Shown: positions 17,372 through 25,841 of the stretch, one piece after another
How the letters are laid out: each line of letters begins with the position of its first letter
Numbering within the stretch: the first letter of the stretch is position 1
Origin: Humibacter ginsenosidimutans
GTDB taxonomy: Bacteria > Actinomycetota > Actinomycetes > Actinomycetales > Microbacteriaceae
Length of the DNA: 64,000 nt
NCBI RefSeq assembly: GCF_007859675.1
Contig: NZ_CP042305.1
Location: 4,092,001-4,156,000 of the forward strand
Direction: 5' to 3'
Translations under genes and position numbers: made by a program
The notes under the pieces: model-generated
Told to the model about the DNA's origin: nothing
The model's database searches: none
Seen by the model: only the letters and a program-made list of their open reading frames with translations

Positions 17372-18220
17372 GTGACTTTCGACGACCCGTATGGATCCGA
17401 CGTGCTCTCCGGCAACTGGCGCGCACGCGGCATCGAACAGCCGAAGACGATCCCCGCCGAGAAGGACCTCGTGGTCGAGCTCGCCGACACGGGATACACC
17501 GGCGCGGTCGTCGGCATCGAGAACCGGCTCGTGCAGCTCGAAGACAGGCACGGCAAGGTGCGGGCATTCCCGCTCGGCGGCGGGTTTCTCGTCGAGGGCA
17601 AGCCCGTCGTGCTGGTCGCACCGAAGGCGGCGCAGGCGCAGCGCGGACCGGTGCGCACGGCATCAGGCTCGTTCGGTGTGGCGGACGCTCCCGCCCGCAT
17701 CGCCCGCGCCAGCCGCATCTTCGTCGAGGGCAGGCACGACGCCGAACTGGTGGAGAAGGTCTGGGGCGACGATCTGCGCGTCGAGGGTGTCGTCGTCGAA
17801 TACCTCGGCGGCATCGACGATCTGGCGTCGATCCTGCGCGACACGCAGCCGACCGCGCGCAAGCGCATCGGCGTGCTCGTCGACCACCTCGTGCCCGGAT
17901 CGAAGGAGTCGCGCATCGCGGATGCGGTGGCGCGCGGCCCGCATGGGGCGCACGTGAAGATCGTGGGGCATCCGTACATCGACGTCTGGCAGGCGGTGAA
18001 ACCCGACCGGCTCGGCATGAAGGCGTGGCCGCAGATTCCGCGGAACATCGAGTGGAAGAAGGGCATCTGCGCCTCGCTCGGCTGGCCGCACGACGACCAG
18101 GCGGACATCGCGCGGGCCTGGAAGCGCATCCTGTCGACGGTGTCGACCTACCGCGATCTCGAGCCGGCCTTCCTCGGCAGGGTGGAGGAGCTCATCGACT
18201 TCGTGACGAGCGAGGTCTGA
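17372..18220 (+). CDS. DUF3097 family protein
   Basis: A 282-residue protein of the actinobacterial DUF3097 family, recognised from its start (MTFDDPYGSDVLSG) and the segment SRIFVEGRHDAELVEKVWGDD. The central part, FVEGRHDAEL then VLVDHLVPGSKE about 60 residues later, is reminiscent of a TOPRIM fold (conserved Glu, then acidic motif), but that is only my inference. Function unknown. GTG 17372 lies six bases after TAGCGT with no ribosome site, another probable leaderless start. Confidence 0.82.
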   Translation: MTFDDPYGSDVLSGNWRARGIEQPKTIPAEKDLVVELADTGYTGAVVGIENRLVQLEDRHGKVRAFPLGGGFLVEGKPVVLVAPKAAQAQRGPVRTASGSFGVADAPARIARASRIFVEGRHDAELVEKVWGDDLRVEGVVVEYLGGIDDLASILRDTQPTARKRIGVLVDHLVPGSKESRIADAVARGPHGAHVKIVGHPYIDVWQAVKPDRLGMKAWPQIPRNIEWKKGICASLGWPHDDQADIARAWKRILSTVSTYRDLEPAFLGRVEELIDFVTSEV

Positions 18221-18244
18221 CCGGCGATCATTGTCCTCGAGGCG

Positions 18245-18460
18245 TCACGCCGTCGGGTCGTGGAACGCTCCGCAGCGCCAGCACGGAGTGGCGGTGCTGC
18301 CCTCGACGAGGGCGCCGCACTCCGTGCACACGTACTGCAGCCAGCAGGCCGCGTCGCCGCCCTCGAACTCGACTGATGCTGTCTCGTGCGTGTCGCTCGA
18401 TCGTTCCGCCGCGGGGCGTGCGGCGCCCGGCGCAGCGACTCGGTCGTGCCGTTCGGTCAT
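18245..18460 (-). CDS. Small zinc-ribbon protein
   Basis: A 71-residue soluble protein. Its C-terminal half has two CxxC pairs, CTECG and CWRCG, 19 residues apart, a rubredoxin/zinc-ribbon-like metal knuckle; the N-terminal third is disordered. ATG 18460 is preceded by GGAGGTG at a good distance. It is convergent with the DUF3097 gene (24-bp gap). Partner and function unknown; it may bind Zn or Fe. Confidence 0.7.
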   Translation of the reverse strand: MTERHDRVAAPGAARPAAERSSDTHETASVEFEGGDAACWLQYVCTECGALVEGSTATPCWRCGAFHDPTA

Positions 18461-18603
18461 CGCGCACCTCCACCTCCATGCTGACGCATCGGCGCCCGAT
18501 CGCGCTCGGTGCGGGATCACTACCCTGAGTGAGGCGGGCTTGCCCAGTGCACCGGGACGCACGTGAACGGCGGAGCCACCGGATGAGCGGAAGGGAACGA
18601 GGC

Positions 18604-19530
18604 ATGCGGATCGCGGTCGTCGGAGCGGGCGGTGTCGGCGGGTATTTCGGGTCGCAGTTGGCGGCGAACGGTGAAGACGTGGTGTTCGTGGCCCGTGGGG
18701 CGCACGGCGCGGCGATCCGCGAGCACGGCCTTCTGGTGCGCAGCGACGAGCATCCTCAGCATCTGACGAGCCCGAACGTCGTGGAGAGCGTCGATCGTGT
18801 CGAGGAGGCCGAGCTGGTGGTGCTGGCCGTCAAGCTCTGGGACACCGACGACGTCGCGCGCAGCCTCGCGCCGCTGGCCGAGGCGGGCGCCGCCGTCGTC
18901 TCGTTGCAGAACGGCGTGCAGAAGGATGACGTGCTGCGGCGGTATCTGCCGCGCGAGAGCATCCTCGGGGGCGCCTGCTACATCTCGGCGTTCATCGAGA
19001 GCCCCGGCGTGATCGCACACCATGGAGCGCTTCAGCGCATCGTGCTGGGCGAGTACGACCGCACCCGCTCCGACCGCGTGCTCGACATCGTCGCGCGGTG
19101 CCGTGCCGCCGGCATCAACGCCGAGGCGAGCGACGACATCGAGCGCGAACTCTGGGAGAAGTACGTGTTCCTGGTCGGGATGTCCGCGCTCACCTCCGCC
19201 ACGCGCCTCACCATGGGCCCCATCCGTGCGAACCACGAGACGCGTCGGCTGCTCGCCGAGGTGATGGCCGAAGCGGTCGCGGTGGGACGAGCGCGGGGTG
19301 TCCACCTGGACGACGGCCTCGTGGCCGAGCGGCTCGCGTTCATCGACACCGTGGCGCCCGGCATGACCTCGTCGATGGCGAACGATCTGGCCGAGGGGCG
19401 TCGCCTCGAGCTGCCGTGGCTGAGCGGGGGAGTCGTGTCACTGGCGGCCGAGGACGGCATCGGCGTTCCTGCGAACCGCACGATCGCGGCGCTCCTGGCG
19501 CCGTACGTCGACGGCGGCGTGGCCGCCTAG
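18604..19530 (+). CDS. 2-dehydropantoate 2-reductase family protein
   Basis: A 308-residue ketopantoate reductase-like enzyme. MRIAVVGAGGVGGYFGSQLA is the NADP loop, AVKLWDTDDVA follows, then SLQNGVQKDD (the family's QNG motif), and ELWEKYVFLVGMSALTSATR corresponds to the catalytic-Lys/helix region. PanE proper makes pantoate for CoA biosynthesis; many actinobacterial paralogues act on other 2-oxo acids, so I leave the symbol empty. ATG 18604 is favoured over ATG 18583 because GGAAGGG stands about ten bases upstream. Confidence 0.82.
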   Translation: MRIAVVGAGGVGGYFGSQLAANGEDVVFVARGAHGAAIREHGLLVRSDEHPQHLTSPNVVESVDRVEEAELVVLAVKLWDTDDVARSLAPLAEAGAAVVSLQNGVQKDDVLRRYLPRESILGGACYISAFIESPGVIAHHGALQRIVLGEYDRTRSDRVLDIVARCRAAGINAEASDDIERELWEKYVFLVGMSALTSATRLTMGPIRANHETRRLLAEVMAEAVAVGRARGVHLDDGLVAERLAFIDTVAPGMTSSMANDLAEGRRLELPWLSGGVVSLAAEDGIGVPANRTIAALLAPYVDGGVAA

Positions 19531-19543
19531 CGTTCGCAGGACC

Positions 19544-20437
19544 TCAGCCCGAGTGCGCGATCTCCGTGGCCGCGCCCCGCATGCCTGCCAGCACGTCGCG
19601 CACGGCCGCCCTGGCCAGCGACTCCGGCCTGGCGAGCACGTCGACGTTCCTGGCGAAGGTGCCGCCGACGATGGGCACCAGCGCCAGGTCGTCGCCCACC
19701 AGCTCGCGCGACGAGTAGCGGGGGAGCATCCCGATGCCGGCGCCACGACGTGTCAGCTCGGCAAGCAGCGGAAAGTCGTTGACCTCGTGCGCCACGACCG
19801 GCCGCTCGCCGATCAACGCGCCCAGATGATCGATCACGCCGGCCAGCGGAAAGTCCGCGTGCGCCACCAGCCAGCGCTCGCCCCGAAGGTCGTGCGGCCG
19901 CACGCTCGTTCTGCCCGCCAGCCGATGCGTGACGGGCAACGCCACGTCGAGCGGCTCCGCGAACAGCGGAGTCACGCTGACGCGCGCGGGCCATTCCTGC
20001 GCGTTCGGCAGGCGGTGGGCGATCACCAGGTCGTGGTCGGCGGTCCGGCCGGCGAAGTCGCGCACCGCGACGTCCACGTCGCTGAGGTGCAACGGCGGCC
20101 CGTCGATGGAAAGCCGCGGGAGCAGCAGCATGAGGATGCTCGGCAACCCGCCGACAGACACCGTGCGGTCGCTCGTGGCGAGGTACGCGTCCACCGACTC
20201 GGCGGCATCCGCGAGCGCCGACTCGACCCCGGCGGATGCCGCGGCCAGCGCTTCGCCCGCCTCCGTGAGCCGCAACGTGCGGCCGGTGCGCTCGGTGAGA
20301 GGCACGGAGAACTCGCGTTGCAGCGCGGTCAGCTGCTGCGACACGGCGGAGGGCGTGATGTAGAGGGCGCGGGCGACCGCGGCGATGCTGCCGCGATCGC
20401 CGAGCTCGCGCAGAAGCCGGAGTCGGTGCGGGTCCAC
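19544..20437 (-). CDS. LysR family transcriptional regulator
   Basis: A 297-residue LysR-type regulator. The N-terminal helix-turn-helix reads RLRLLRELGDRGSIAAVARALYITPSAVSQQLTALQRE, followed by the substrate-binding domain from about residue 90. The GTG start (20437) has GGAGA just upstream. It is divergent from an EamA transporter gene, and a palindrome at 20476-20494 lies between the starts, so it probably controls that transporter and itself. The effector is unknown. Confidence 0.9.
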   Translation of the reverse strand: MDPHRLRLLRELGDRGSIAAVARALYITPSAVSQQLTALQREFSVPLTERTGRTLRLTEAGEALAAASAGVESALADAAESVDAYLATSDRTVSVGGLPSILMLLLPRLSIDGPPLHLSDVDVAVRDFAGRTADHDLVIAHRLPNAQEWPARVSVTPLFAEPLDVALPVTHRLAGRTSVRPHDLRGERWLVAHADFPLAGVIDHLGALIGERPVVAHEVNDFPLLAELTRRGAGIGMLPRYSSRELVGDDLALVPIVGGTFARNVDVLARPESLARAAVRDVLAGMRGAATEIAHSG

Positions 20438-20475
20438 GTCTCCAGAATAGGCAAGAAAAATTGAATCAGGACATC

Positions 20476-20494
20476 AGCACAATGAAGTTGTGCT
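20476..20494. promoter_or_regulatory. Candidate LysR operator between divergent genes
   Basis: AGCACAATGAAGTTGTGCT is a perfect 7-bp palindrome with a five-base centre, about 40 bp from the LysR start and about 30 bp from the likely EamA start. Size and position are those of a LysR-type recognition site. It covers the farther GTG (20490) of the EamA frame, an argument against translation starting there. Confidence 0.6.
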
Positions 20495-20522
20495 AACTGG
20501 TACGCGCACCGAGCATCGAAGG

Positions 20523-21584
20523 GTGCCCGACACCACAGCCGCCGCGATCCCGGTCGACATCCGCAACCCCGGACGCGTCCATCGCCCTCGCCGCGACGAG
20601 GTGCTCGCCGACGCGCTGCTCGTCGGCGTCGCCGTGGCGTGGGGGTCGAGCTTCGTCGCCACCAAGCAGCTGTCGGCGCAGGTGGGCGTTGTACCCGGCC
20701 TGTCGCTGCGGTTCCTGTTCGCGGCCGCGGCGGCGTGGGCGATCATTGCCGTGCGCCGCGACCGCATGCCGCGCGGCCGCACGTTGCTCATCGCGATCGC
20801 GCTCGGCGGGTTCCAGGCCGTGATCATCGGCCTCGAGACCTGGGGCGTGCACCTCACCACGGCGACCAACGCCGGACTGATCAGCTCGCTCGCCCTCATC
20901 GGCACACCTCTGCTGGAGAGCATCGCGTCGAGGTCGTGGCTGCCTCCGTCGTTCTTCGTCGTGGCGGTCGTCGCCGTGGTGGGGGTCGCCCTGCTCGTGT
21001 CGTCCGACGGGTTCCACGCGCCCAACGCCGGTGACCTGCTCATTCTGCTCGCGGCCTTCGTGCGCTCGGTGCGCGTGGTGACCGGCGGCCACCTCATGCG
21101 CGGACGGCCGGAGAGCTCGCTCAGCGTGGTCGCGGTGCAGGTCAGCGTGAGCGCGATCGTGTTCACGGCCGCCGCCGCACCGAGCCTGCCCGCCGCGTTC
21201 GTGCACATGTCGGCTGCGTCGTGGTTCGACGTCGTCTTTCTCGGGCTGGCGTGCAGCGTGTTCGCGTTCGCGATCGAACTGTGGGCGGTGCGGCGCACGT
21301 CGGCGGCGCGCGCGAGCATCCTTCTCGGTACCGAACCCGTGTGGGCGGTGGCCGTCGGATGGCTGCTCGGCGGTGAGAGCCTCGGCTGGCTCGGGCTCTT
21401 CGGCGGCGTGCTCATCGTGGCGGCGAGCCAGGCGGGCAGCGCGATCGAGCGCCGGCACCGCGGTCGCGCTACGGGGTCTGAGCGAAGAACGCCAGCTCGT
21501 GCTCTGCCGAGACGCGGAACGCGGTCGCCATCCGCAGCAGCTGCTCGTCGTTCGCGTTCGCCGCGGCGATCCGCGCCCAGCTGA
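20523..21584 (+). CDS. EamA/DMT family transporter
   Basis: A roughly 353-residue member of the drug/metabolite transporter superfamily with about ten hydrophobic segments and two EamA repeats (first: ALLVGVAVAWGSSFVATKQL; second ending near residue 312: ILLGTEPVWAVAVGWLLGGE). It likely exports a metabolite or amino acid sensed by the divergent LysR. I choose GTG 20523 because GTG 20490 falls inside the operator palindrome. The frame runs 116 bp into the 3' end of the opposite-strand thiD-tenA gene, adding an Arg/Ser-rich tail. Confidence 0.8.
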   Translation: MPDTTAAAIPVDIRNPGRVHRPRRDEVLADALLVGVAVAWGSSFVATKQLSAQVGVVPGLSLRFLFAAAAAWAIIAVRRDRMPRGRTLLIAIALGGFQAVIIGLETWGVHLTTATNAGLISSLALIGTPLLESIASRSWLPPSFFVVAVVAVVGVALLVSSDGFHAPNAGDLLILLAAFVRSVRVVTGGHLMRGRPESSLSVVAVQVSVSAIVFTAAAAPSLPAAFVHMSAASWFDVVFLGLACSVFAFAIELWAVRRTSAARASILLGTEPVWAVAVGWLLGGESLGWLGLFGGVLIVAASQAGSAIERRHRGRATGSERRTPARALPRRGTRSPSAAAARRSRSPRRSAPS

Positions 21585-22893
21585 TCGCGTCGGCCGTGGC
21601 CTGCGCGAACCCCGGGTCGGAGTACGTCGCCAGCCAGTCGCGGTAGGGATGCTCGTTGTGACTGTGCTCCGCAAGGCGCTCGCCGACATCGAGATAGAGC
21701 CAGAAGCACGGCAATGCCGCAGCCACGATCGTGCCATAGTCGGGGCCGGCCGCGGCCAGGTGCGCCAGGTAGGCGCGGTTCACCGCCGACGGTTCGACGT
21801 CGGGTTCGCCGCCGAGCCACGCGTCGTGCAGCTGCGCCTCGCCGGTGATGCAGTCCTGTGCCGCGGATGCCCAGAAAACCTGCTCGGCACGCGTCGGTGC
21901 CAGCGCGCTCGCCTTCGCCAGCACGCGGGCGTACTCGCGCAGGTAGAGCGCATCCTGCTCGAGATAGTGGCGGAAGACCCGCTCGTCGAGGCTGCCGTCG
22001 GCCAGCCCGCGCACAAAGGGCAGCTCGTCGATGCCCTCGCGCACCGGAGCGATGGCGTTCCACCAGGCCTGCGTATGGTCGACCGGGATGTCCCGGCGCA
22101 GCCCCGCGAAGTGGTCGATGGGTCCCTGTCCCCGGCCCACGCGCAACGCCTCGCCGCCCCGCAGCGCACGGGTGAGCCAAGCCTTCGACTCGGCGACGGC
22201 CGTCGCCCAGTCGCCGGTCGCCGCGTAGCGTGTGGCGACCGCGCTGGAGAGCGAGCAGCCGGTGCCGTGGGTCGCCGTGGTCTCGACACGCTCGGCGTCG
22301 AACTCGATGACGGAGCCGTCGGGCGCAACGAGCGCGTCGGGCGAGCGGTCGCCGGAGAGGTGTCCGCCTTTCACGAGCACGAGCACCCCGTGCGCCGCGG
22401 CCAGGCGTTCGCCCTGTTTCAGCGCGTCGGTCCAGATCGTCGCGAGCGGCTCGCCGCACAACACCGCGAGCTCCGGCAGATTCGGTGTGATCAGGTCGGC
22501 GCGGTGCAGCAGGTCGCGGAGGGCGTGCTCTGCGCCGGCATCCAGCAGCCGCGATCCCGTCGTGGACACCATGACGGGATCGAGCACGACGTTCGCGGGG
22601 CGTCGATCGTCGAGCCAGTGCGCCACCTTCTCGATCGTCGCGGTGGCGGCGAGCATGCCGATCTTCACCGCGTCGATCTGGATGTCGTCGGCGACGACAT
22701 CCAGCTGCTGCCGCACGAACTCCGCGGGCGGCAGATGCACGCCCGTCACGCCCGTCGTGTTCTGCGCCGTGAGGGCGGTGATGACGGCCATGCCGTAGCC
22801 GCCGTTGGCGGCGATGGCCTTGAGATCGGCCTGGATTCCCGCTCCTCCGCTCGGGTCGCTGCCTGCGATGCTCAGCACGCGGGGAACGCTCAT
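21469..22893 (-). CDS. thiD: Fused hydroxymethylpyrimidine (phosphate) kinase / TenA thiaminase-like protein
   Basis: A 474-residue fusion. Residues 1-260 are ThiD: VLSIAGSDPSGGAGIQADLK, then LDPVMVSTTGSRLLD, then HGTGCSLSSAVA with the catalytic Cys, phosphorylating HMP and HMP-P. Residues from about 270 are TenA/THI-4: QDALYLREYARVLAKASAL and ALPCFWLYLDVGERL, with the conserved Cys, salvaging HMP from degraded thiamine. Start ATG 22893 overlaps the thiE stop (ATGA). It is the last gene of the TPP-riboswitch operon. Confidence 0.93.
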   Translation of the reverse strand: MSVPRVLSIAGSDPSGGAGIQADLKAIAANGGYGMAVITALTAQNTTGVTGVHLPPAEFVRQQLDVVADDIQIDAVKIGMLAATATIEKVAHWLDDRRPANVVLDPVMVSTTGSRLLDAGAEHALRDLLHRADLITPNLPELAVLCGEPLATIWTDALKQGERLAAAHGVLVLVKGGHLSGDRSPDALVAPDGSVIEFDAERVETTATHGTGCSLSSAVATRYAATGDWATAVAESKAWLTRALRGGEALRVGRGQGPIDHFAGLRRDIPVDHTQAWWNAIAPVREGIDELPFVRGLADGSLDERVFRHYLEQDALYLREYARVLAKASALAPTRAEQVFWASAAQDCITGEAQLHDAWLGGEPDVEPSAVNRAYLAHLAAAGPDYGTIVAAALPCFWLYLDVGERLAEHSHNEHPYRDWLATYSDPGFAQATADAISWARIAAANANDEQLLRMATAFRVSAEHELAFFAQTP

Positions 22894-23615
22894 CGCGCGG
22901 CCTCCCATGCGCTCACCAGGTCGCGGGTGGCGGCCTCCGGGTCGGGGGCGGAGCACACCGCGGAGACGACCGCGAGGCCCGCAGCTCCCACCGTCGCGAG
23001 CGCGTCGGTGTCGGCGACGGTGATCCCGCCGATCGCGACGCACGGGAGCGCTGTCACGCGGGCGAGGGCTCCGAACCCGTCGATGCCGAGTGGTTCCGGA
23101 TGATCGGGCTTGGTCGCCGTCGGCCGGATGACGCCCACGCCAAGGTAGTCGACCGTGCCGCTCGGCAGGGCGGCGATCTCGCGCAGGTGGTCGCGTGTGT
23201 TGGCGGTGAGGCCGACGACGGCGTCGGGGCCGACGAGGGCACGCACCTGTTCGACGGGCAGATCGGACTGCCCGACGTGCACGCCGTCGATGCGTGCGCC
23301 GGCCGCACGCGCGGCGAGGCACACGTCGACGCGGTCGTCGATCAGCAGCAGCGCCCTGCCGTCCACGACCTCGGCGGCGCGAACCGCGAGTTCGTAGAAG
23401 TCGCGGGCGGATGCCGTCTTCTCGCGCAGCTGCACCGCCGTCGCGCCGCCGCGGACCGCCGCGGCGACCACCGCGAGCACGCCGCGGTCGCCGCAGGCGG
23501 CGGCGTCCGTCACGAGGTACGTGCTCAGCTGCTCGCGCCGCAGTCGGGGCCGGGCCGCGAGCGCCGCCGCGGAAGAACTCGCCGCCGCGAGGGCGGGGGA
23601 GGCGAGGCCGGTCAC
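22890..23615 (-). CDS. thiE: Thiamine-phosphate synthase
   Basis: A 241-residue TIM-barrel enzyme coupling HMP-PP with thiazole phosphate to thiamine phosphate. Diagnostic stretches are TYLVTD near residue 33, [50 protein letters not shown] and CVAIGGI. It has an N-terminal extension of about 25 Ala-rich residues relative to the usual length of about 215. GTG 23615 overlaps the thiM stop (GTGA), which favours this start. Confidence 0.93.
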   Translation of the reverse strand: MTGLASPALAAASSSAAALAARPRLRREQLSTYLVTDAAACGDRGVLAVVAAAVRGGATAVQLREKTASARDFYELAVRAAEVVDGRALLLIDDRVDVCLAARAAGARIDGVHVGQSDLPVEQVRALVGPDAVVGLTANTRDHLREIAALPSGTVDYLGVGVIRPTATKPDHPEPLGIDGFGALARVTALPCVAIGGITVADTDALATVGAAGLAVVSAVCSAPDPEAATRDLVSAWEAAR

Positions 23616-24511
23616 GAGAGGCGCGCCTCGGAGATGACGTGCTCCGGTGTGATCGCCGCCAGCGAGTCGAGCAGGTTCGCGGCGAACGTGCCGGGGCCCC
23701 ACGCCTGCCGTTCGGCGTGCTCCGCGGCGATGTTGTAGACCGTGACCGCCGCGACCGTCGTCGCGAACCGGTCCGCCGACGTGGCCGCGAACGCGGCCAT
23801 CACCGCGCCGAGCGCGCATCCGCCTCCCGTCACCTTGGTGAGCAGTGGATGCCCGTTTCCGGCCCGCACCACCCGCTCGCCGTCGGTGATGACGTCGACC
23901 GCACCGCTGACCGCGACGATGCTCCCGTGGTCGTGAGCCAGTTCGCGTGCGGCGTCGAGCGCGGATTCGGGGTCGTCCGTGGCATCCACGCCGCGTCCGC
24001 CCCGCCCGCGGCCCGCGACGGCGATGATCTCGCTCGCGTTGCCCCGGATCACTGTGGGACGCAGGTCGAGCAGCTCGGCGGCCAGTGCGGTGCGCACCGG
24101 CAGCGAGCCGACGGCCACCGGGTCGAGCACCCACGGAGTGCCGCACGCGGAGGCGGCGCGAGCGGCTTCGCGCATGGCATCCCGGGGCTCGGCGTGCGGG
24201 GTGCCGAGGTTGATCAGCAGGCCGCCGGCGATGGTGGCGAACGGGCTCGCCTCGCCGGGGATGTCGACCATGGCGGGCGCCGCGCCGAGCGCGAGCAGCA
24301 CGTTGGCGGTGAATCCGGTGACGACCGTGTTCGTGATGGCCTGCACCAGCGGGGCGCTCGCGCGCACCCGGTCGAGAAGCGCAGCGGATTCGGCGACGAG
24401 GTCGTGGGCTGTGCCTTCGCGGGCGGGTGCGCCCTCGCCCCCTGCGGTGCGCCCACCCGTTGCGGAGTGGTCGATGGTCGGTGAATCGATCTGCGGCGTG
24501 CGCGCGCTCAT
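23612..24511 (-). CDS. thiM: Hydroxyethylthiazole kinase
   Basis: A roughly 299-residue kinase that phosphorylates the thiazole moiety for thiamine salvage. Family motifs are [40 protein letters not shown] and [16 protein letters not shown] with the catalytic Cys. An N-terminal extension of some 40 residues precedes the core. ATG 24511 has AAGGGA eight bases upstream, inside the riboswitch end; ATG 24520 abuts that same site and is less likely. First gene of thiM-thiE-thiD/tenA. Confidence 0.92.
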   Translation of the reverse strand: MSARTPQIDSPTIDHSATGGRTAGGEGAPAREGTAHDLVAESAALLDRVRASAPLVQAITNTVVTGFTANVLLALGAAPAMVDIPGEASPFATIAGGLLINLGTPHAEPRDAMREAARAASACGTPWVLDPVAVGSLPVRTALAAELLDLRPTVIRGNASEIIAVAGRGRGGRGVDATDDPESALDAARELAHDHGSIVAVSGAVDVITDGERVVRAGNGHPLLTKVTGGGCALGAVMAAFAATSADRFATTVAAVTVYNIAAEHAERQAWGPGTFAANLLDSLAAITPEHVISEARLS

Positions 24512-24519
24512 TCGGGACA

Positions 24520-24595
24520 TCCCTTCGCTAGTCCGAACTAGATCAGGTTCGACGGGTGTGATCTCAGCGCCGATGCGGCGCACCCCGTGTCACTG
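24520..24595 (-). promoter_or_regulatory. TPP riboswitch (thi box)
   Basis: On the minus strand the sequence shows ACGGGGTGC (5' arm), GCTGAGATCACACCC, the invariant CGAACCTGATC (24551-24541), then GTTCGGACTAGCGAAGGGA. These are the conserved elements of the TPP-binding aptamer in order. The 3' arm contains the AAGGGA ribosome site of thiM, so TPP binding should hide it and stop translation of the salvage operon. TATGCT at 24606-24601 is a possible -10. Confidence 0.95.
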
Positions 24596-24745
24596 CGTCG
24601 AGCATAGCGGCGGGCGGGCGCGGCGGATGCCGGCGTCGATACAGGTGCGCGGCGCCAGCGACTCCACACCGTGCGTCTCAAAGCAGGCGAGTTCGGACAA
24701 CGGTGCGGCTTTATCGACCGCCACCGTCCATGGCCTGATCGCCTT

Positions 24746-25198
24746 TCAGCTGAAGTCGAGTTCGCGCAGGTGCATGCCTTCGGGCACGGTGTTGGTCTGG
24801 AAGTAGTGGTAGTAAACCTCGGCTGCTGCGTCAGCATCGAAGACTTCGGACGGTGCGACGTGCAACTTGTATTTCCCGTATCGCACGAGCTCCGTTAGTT
24901 CTTCGTCCGCTGCTTCCGCTCGGCCGACGGCGTATTGGTGGAAGTTCCCGTCCGCCGCGAGCCGACGGATCTCGATTGTCATCCGCTCTGCCGTGCCGGC
25001 GGACTGCAGATATTCCTGCCCGTAGTCGGTCTTGCGAGCATCAGACCAAGAGACGCCGTCAGCGAGCTTCGTCAACTCATACGAGAAGTTCTTCTCACCG
25101 TCGAGCAGACCCAGGCTGCGACGAAGCTGATCCTTGTAAGGCCGGAAGGCGTCTGTGAGCTCCATGCTCGTGTGGTTGTTGCGCGTCGCGATGTACAT
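24746..25198 (-). CDS. Unknown protein, second copy of a duplicated pair
   Basis: A 150-residue soluble, acidic protein of no family I recognise; no signal peptide or membrane segment. Its C-terminal 60 residues are almost identical to the paralogue at 25383-25841 (shared EYLQSAGTA.RMTIEIRRL, LHVAPSEVFDADAAAEVYYH and the ending MHLRELDFS), with a more divergent N-terminus. ATG 25198 has GGGAG six bases upstream. A small ORF stops eight bases before it. Base composition is clearly less GC-rich than the neighbourhood, suggesting transfer or a fast-evolving lineage-specific family. Confidence 0.75.
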   Translation of the reverse strand: MYIATRNNHTSMELTDAFRPYKDQLRRSLGLLDGEKNFSYELTKLADGVSWSDARKTDYGQEYLQSAGTAERMTIEIRRLAADGNFHQYAVGRAEAADEELTELVRYGKYKLHVAPSEVFDADAAAEVYYHYFQTNTVPEGMHLRELDFS

Positions 25199-25206
25199 GA
25201 ATCTCC

Positions 25207-25359
25207 CTACCGCACTCTCATCTCGCGAACAGAGGTGATCTTGATCGCCTTGCCGTTGAGGACTGCTGTTGCTGGATTGTCGGCGCTCACTTGGGTGCTG
25301 AAGGCTCTCTGGCTGCGAGAGAGTCCGGTACTTCCGCTTTGAGCCCGACACTTTCGCAT
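25207..25359 (-). CDS. Small ORF (50 aa) of the duplicated cassette, copy A
   Basis: Fifty codons ending in TAG at 25207, eight bases before the start of the 150-residue gene. The C-terminal half contains NGKAIKITSV, mirrored as EGKVIRITSV in the equivalent ORF upstream of the paralogue. Both ORFs are 153 bp from the nearest ATG and stop at the same place relative to the following gene, the main argument that they are real. The N-terminal half is basic. The ribosome site is poor. It could be a small protein or the conserved end of a larger, lost gene. Confidence 0.45.
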   Translation of the reverse strand: MRKCRAQSGSTGLSRSQRAFSTQVSADNPATAVLNGKAIKITSVREMRVR

Positions 25360-25382
25360 GTGCCGGGCCCCGTGTCTGCGGA

Positions 25383-25841
25383 TCAGCTGAAGTCGAGTTC
25401 GCGCAGGTGCATGCCTTCGGGCACCGTGTTGGTTTGGAAGTAGTGGTAGTACACCTCGGCTGCTGCGTCCGCATCGAAGACCTCGGACGGGGCGACGTGC
25501 AATTCGAAGGCGTCGTATCTCACGATTTCGGTCAGCGCCTCGTCAGCGGCTTCCGGCCGACCGATCGCGTACTGGTGCAGCTTTTCGTCCGCCTCGAGCC
25601 GACGGATCTCGATTGTCATCCGGTCAGCGGTTCCGGCCGATTGAAGGTACTCGACGTCATAGTCGACACCGGGCTTGGCATCAGTCCACTCAACCTCATC
25701 CGAGAGTCTTGAGAGCGAGTACGCTGCCCTGTCCTTGCCATCAAGCAAACCCAACTCGCGTCTGATCTGCGCCGGATAAGAGCGATATGCGTCGCGGAGA
25801 ACACCACGTGAGCGATCATTGAATGCGCTTATATAGGTCAA
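25383..25841 (-). CDS. Unknown protein, first copy of a duplicated pair
   Basis: A 152-residue paralogue of the protein at 24746-25198. Alignment with that copy (ISAFNDRSRGVLRDAYRSY, then LGLLDGKD, matching TRNNHTSMELTDAFRPY, then LGLLDGEK) puts the start at TTG 25841, preceded by AGGCAGGA; no in-frame ATG or GTG fits. TTG overlaps the stop of the small ORF before it (TTGA). The last 60 residues are nearly identical in both copies, while the N-terminal halves differ, pointing to gene conversion or selection on the C-terminal part. Function unknown. Confidence 0.72.
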   Translation of the reverse strand: MTYISAFNDRSRGVLRDAYRSYPAQIRRELGLLDGKDRAAYSLSRLSDEVEWTDAKPGVDYDVEYLQSAGTADRMTIEIRRLEADEKLHQYAIGRPEAADEALTEIVRYDAFELHVAPSEVFDADAAAEVYYHYFQTNTVPEGMHLRELDFS

